Source: Saccharomycopsis fibuligera x Saccharomycopsis cf. fibuligera (Eukaryota > Ascomycota > Saccharomycetes > Ascoideales > Saccharomycopsidaceae). Taken from it: 64,000 nucleotides of DNA. Under the pieces are notes generated by a model that saw nothing but the letters and a program-made list of their open reading frames with translations, did no database searches and was not told the DNA's origin. The translations under genes were made by a program, and so were the position numbers. The DNA lies in the NCBI GenBank assembly GCA_001936135.1, contig CP012809.1:3645501-3709500 (forward strand). Direction: 5' to 3'. Within the stretch, counting starts at the first letter, position 1. The number at the start of each line of letters is the position of its first letter. Of the stretch, positions 60,935 to 64,000 are shown piece by piece.

Positions 60935-61413
60935 AATTTTGTTTCTTTAATCACAAATTATAAACTCGCATCATAACCACATTATTCTTTCATGGTCTAC
61001 AGTACTAGATTTTGTTTTCCTTTCATCTATAATAATTGCTTTTTTTACTTTTGTACATTTGACTGTTTCTTTTCAAAATTACCTCAGTTGTTTTTGTATC
61101 TTTGTCGCTCCTTTTTTGTTCTGAATTCACAAACAGTTTAATTTCATGCAAGCGTGCAGGGCAGCCACAAAATGCGCGCTTTATCAACAGTTGATGGTTG
61201 CATTACACAAACAACATCTATACACACTCTCTCGTTTTTTATATAAACATCATGGACAGTCACCTAACTTTTCTAACATTTGTATTTGTTTGTTTACATT
61301 TCTCTTCTCTTTCTCTTTTGCTTATCACCTTTCTTGCTTACTTATAACATCATTATATATTTTTCAATAATACTACTGTTAAAGTCAGTTTTACAGAGTT
61401 TCTACTAGTGACC
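60935..61413. promoter_or_regulatory. RER2-SOD intergenic with TATA box
   Basis: This 479 bp stretch has TATATAA at 61240-61246, about 170 bp upstream of the SOD ATG, followed by a C/T-rich leader. The layout is that of an inducible gene. Confidence 0.55.
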
Positions 61414-62424
61414 ATGGTTAACTTCAAAAGCACAACATACCTTTCCATTTTGATTTCTTTGGCCCTCAAAGCTTACGCTGATCAAGCACCTGAGGTTAAT
61501 GATAATCCTACCGATGTTGTGGCTGTTGCAGATTTCCCTCAAGGCGGTAAACATACTGAGATTCTTGGAACCATGAAATTCTTTTCAACTAACGGGACAG
61601 TTAAGGTTCATTGGGATGTTACAAAGCTTCCAAAGAGAAAGGGTCCATTTTACTATCATATCCACGAGAATCCTGTCGGTCATAAAGGTAACTGCGAAGC
61701 TGCTGGCACACACTTCAATCCTTACAATGCGCCAGCTGACTGTGACTCTTTTGAAGATGACAGCTACTGTCAAGTTGGTGACTTAAGCGGAAAGCATGGT
61801 TGGATTGATACAACCTGTTTTGAATCTTCCTATTACGACCCATACCTTTCTTTGAAAGAGGGCGATACTTCCTATATTGTCGGTAAATCTGTTGTTCTTC
61901 ATTATCCAAATTTGAAGAAGATTGCTTGTGCTGACATTAGAATATCAGATGAAACGGTCGATCATGCTGACAAGGAGTCAAAAAGAAACTTAAAGCATAA
62001 CAAAGACTTGGTTGAGGCATCTATTCCAGATTATGAGCCACAAGATGAACAAGAAGCTCAAGTAATTGAAGAGGGCCATCAAGAATGGTTGCAAAAGCAC
62101 GCCAATACTGCATCTACTGTTGATACAAACGAAGCAGATCAATCTGACGAATCTACCCCTGAAGAAAAAAGCTTCGCCGAAGATGCTGAAGAAGATGAAT
62201 CGAATTCCGTTGCAACTGAAGAAGCAGAAGAGGTTTCTCAAGTTACTTTGAGAGATGTTGTTTCTGAAGGCTATGAAGAAGTCCAGCCTGAACATTCAGC
62301 AAATAAAAGCGAGTACGAGACTGCCGTTGCTACCACTATCTGCGAAAATGGTGGCAATAACGTTATAGTGGGTTTCAGTTTCTTAGTTAGTGGATTAGCT
62401 GGTTTTCTTGGTGTTTTATTGTGA
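61414..62424 (+). CDS. GPI-anchored copper-only superoxide dismutase (SOD4/5/6 type)
   Basis: The 336-residue cell-surface enzyme dismutates superoxide outside the cell. It has a signal peptide (1-22, ending ALKAYA), then the SOD fold (about 35-175). Copper ligands are visible in YYHIHENPVG (two His), GTHFNPYN and VVLHYPN. The zinc site is absent: the position of the zinc His reads Gln in SYCQVGDLSGKHG, as in Candida albicans Sod5. Cysteines in GNCEAAG and ACADI can form the conserved disulfide. A long acidic Ser/Thr/Glu stalk (about 180-310) leads to a hydrophobic C-terminus (about 315-336) that fits a GPI signal. The start is the ATG at 61414; the codon at 61408 is GTG. Confidence 0.92.
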   Translation: MVNFKSTTYLSILISLALKAYADQAPEVNDNPTDVVAVADFPQGGKHTEILGTMKFFSTNGTVKVHWDVTKLPKRKGPFYYHIHENPVGHKGNCEAAGTHFNPYNAPADCDSFEDDSYCQVGDLSGKHGWIDTTCFESSYYDPYLSLKEGDTSYIVGKSVVLHYPNLKKIACADIRISDETVDHADKESKRNLKHNKDLVEASIPDYEPQDEQEAQVIEEGHQEWLQKHANTASTVDTNEADQSDESTPEEKSFAEDAEEDESNSVATEEAEEVSQVTLRDVVSEGYEEVQPEHSANKSEYETAVATTICENGGNNVIVGFSFLVSGLAGFLGVLL

Positions 62425-62629
62425 GTGATAACAGAACCATAACGAAGTTTTGACAGAAATAGCGCATTTTTTGGTTTACAAAATTTGAGTTTTTATAGTT
62501 TAACAAATAAATGAGTCTTCTATGAATTTAACTATTACGTATATATAAATATTTTGAGTGAAAGTTTGTCTCCAAAATGGCTTCGAGATTTTCGTTCTTG
62601 TGTTAAAATAAGGTTATGTATATATAAAT
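62425..62629. other. Convergent 3' region
   Basis: This 205 bp AT-rich stretch lies between converging stops. Nothing else is seen. Confidence 0.4.
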
Positions 62630-64000
62630 TTAACTTTTCAACTGCAATTTTTGTGATATCAAACCTATAAGTTCGGCTTTATGGCTATTTCTAATATCAT
62701 GGCCTGGTTTCTTAGTCAGCACATCAGCTAAAATTGTTGCGAAGAAAGATTTATCCTGATCAGTAATCTGTTCGATGTATCTATATGCTGACCTGTAGTT
62801 CAACTGTGAAACGAAATGCTTGACAACAAGTTTTATAGTTCCGTTATCCAATTTGGCTTTTCTGTTTTCCAATCTAAATAACACATCAACCAAGTGAGCA
62901 GATCTTTCTCTGGAAGTATAATTTGCCCTTCTGCGACTCAAAATATTCACAGTTTGCGCAACAATTTTTGCAGCAGCTTGCTGATAAACTTGATCCCTTA
63001 TTGGTTTTCCCTGGTCCACAAAATTGAGTAATAGTTGAACCTCAGTAATGTATTTCAAGTCTGATAATAAATGATTCACCAAATCTCCAGAGAGGTACTG
63101 CTTAAAAACATTTTTCAATCCATTAGTATAAACAAGGGAGTACTCACTTGACTGAGAATACGCACTAGAAACGTAACTCAAAAAATTCTCATTAGAAGGT
63201 AAAACTTTTTTGGACAACATGACAAAAAGAATTTGTTTTGCTCTTGGCAAATTCTGCACTTTCACATAAAATCCAAAAAGCTGATTTAACACTATTTCAT
63301 TAAAATATATTTCTGAGCTTTGTGCCGCAAGCAAAGATATTTGATTAATTAGCAATTCAAGGTGTCTTTCTATATCCGCCTTTTCCATTTTTGATAAAGT
63401 TTTATATGTATCCAAAATTCTATTCACTAATGCGCTCACAAAAAGATCTGAATAGTAATTAGACACAGCTCTACCATCCTGCACTTCTCTGAGAAAAATA
63501 TTATTTATAAGTTCTGTTATTATACCTATATTTCTTGCTGGAATATTTTGAATAGAAAATAATGTAAGATTTTCAAAATCATTGCTAGAGAGACTGACTT
63601 GAAAGTCATGCTTGAAAAGATGCTCCATCGATTCAATAGTAATGTTGTCACTATTCGCAAATAAGCTATCAAGTTTTACTTGTTTCGGGCTCTCAACGCT
63701 TATAGCTTTCATATCAAATAGTTTCTCATCACCGATCAATTTTCTGTAGGTGTCACAATCTTTAAAATACCCAACTTCATTCACCTCGCTGACCCATTGT
63801 ATGATGTCCGCATTTTTCTTTGGAGCGGTCAAAAACTTCATAGAGTATGGTAAACTGCCGCCACCATTTATTTCATCTTTCCCCGTAGGTGTTTTCACGG
63901 GTACTCTCAAACCGTCCAATAGCTGTTTGTTGGAAGATAATGCGATGGTGGCCATATCCACATCACTGATCTGGAAGAACGGGTGCAATATTTCACTGGA
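62630..64000 (-). CDS. Helical-repeat protein, possibly mitochondrial; 5' part beyond the window
   Basis: The frame is open from the right edge to the TAA at 62630, giving at least 456 residues. The true start lies outside or is the internal ATG around 63953, so the N-terminus is uncertain. The protein is all-helical, with repeated hydrophobic spacing and stretches such as LFGFYVKVQNLPRAKQILFV that look like PPR or TPR-like units. Fungal proteins of this kind stabilise or translate mitochondrial mRNAs, but no diagnostic match was recognised. It ends in LIGLISQKLQLKS. It converges on the SOD gene. Confidence 0.7.
   Translation of the reverse strand, partial: SSEILHPFFQISDVDMATIALSSNKQLLDGLRVPVKTPTGKDEINGGGSLPYSMKFLTAPKKNADIIQWVSEVNEVGYFKDCDTYRKLIGDEKLFDMKAISVESPKQVKLDSLFANSDNITIESMEHLFKHDFQVSLSSNDFENLTLFSIQNIPARNIGIITELINNIFLREVQDGRAVSNYYSDLFVSALVNRILDTYKTLSKMEKADIERHLELLINQISLLAAQSSEIYFNEIVLNQLFGFYVKVQNLPRAKQILFVMLSKKVLPSNENFLSYVSSAYSQSSEYSLVYTNGLKNVFKQYLSGDLVNHLLSDLKYITEVQLLLNFVDQGKPIRDQVYQQAAAKIVAQTVNILSRRRANYTSRERSAHLVDVLFRLENRKAKLDNGTIKLVVKHFVSQLNYRSAYRYIEQITDQDKSFFATILADVLTKKPGHDIRNSHKAELIGLISQKLQLKS

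Overview
The window is nuclear DNA of a budding yeast (Saccharomycotina). The genes are mostly intronless. The few introns use GTATGT donors and TACTAAC-like branch points. Nearly every recognisable protein has a clear Saccharomyces counterpart: OGG1, MRPL4, LSM3, NTE1, SEC39, a Rab5-type YPT52, an SCW-type glucanase, BSC6, HIR1, CRN1, MAG2, a DNF flippase, TRM1, SGD1 and RER2. A GPI-anchored copper-only superoxide dismutase is also present. Density is low for a yeast, about 22 protein genes and one tRNA in 64 kb, with gene-poor stretches at 20.3-24.5 kb and 40.3-46.6 kb. I saw no transposon, retroelement relic, CRISPR array or rRNA.

Layout. 0-7.6 kb: end of OGG1 (+), MRPL4 (-), LSM3 with two introns (+), NTE1 (-). 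8.3-16.9 kb: SEC39 (-), an unknown coiled-coil protein (+), Rab5-like GTPase (-), GH17 cell-wall glucanase (-). 18.4-24.5 kb: MFS transporter (+), then about 4 kb holding only one small TATA-driven gene. 24.5-40.3 kb: HIR1, CRN1 (one intron), MAG2 and a DNF flippase, all on +. 40.3-46.6 kb: gene desert. 46.6-51.4 kb: an unknown disordered protein, TRM1, and an intron-bearing tRNA with anticodon CAG (-). 53-64 kb: a small coiled-coil gene (-), a KEN-box protein (-), SGD1 with a 5' intron (-), RER2 (+), a Cu-only SOD (+) and the end of an unidentified helical protein (-) running off the right edge.

The genes are ordinary housekeeping in composition: DNA repair, mRNA decay, lipid turnover, vesicle traffic, chromatin, actin, wall and nucleolus. 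There is no sign of an operon-like or transferred cluster. The most unusual signal is about the genetic code. The tRNA with anticodon CAG has leucine-type identity features (U33, A35, G37, A73, long intron). CTG codons are nevertheless scarce and sit mainly in variable positions. One CTG in a repeated part of SGD1 lines up with serine, while one in HIR1 lines up with leucine. That fits a lineage in or near the CUG-reassignment zone, for example the Saccharomycopsis/Ascoidea group. This placement is an inference. Protein lengths given here read CTG as leucine.
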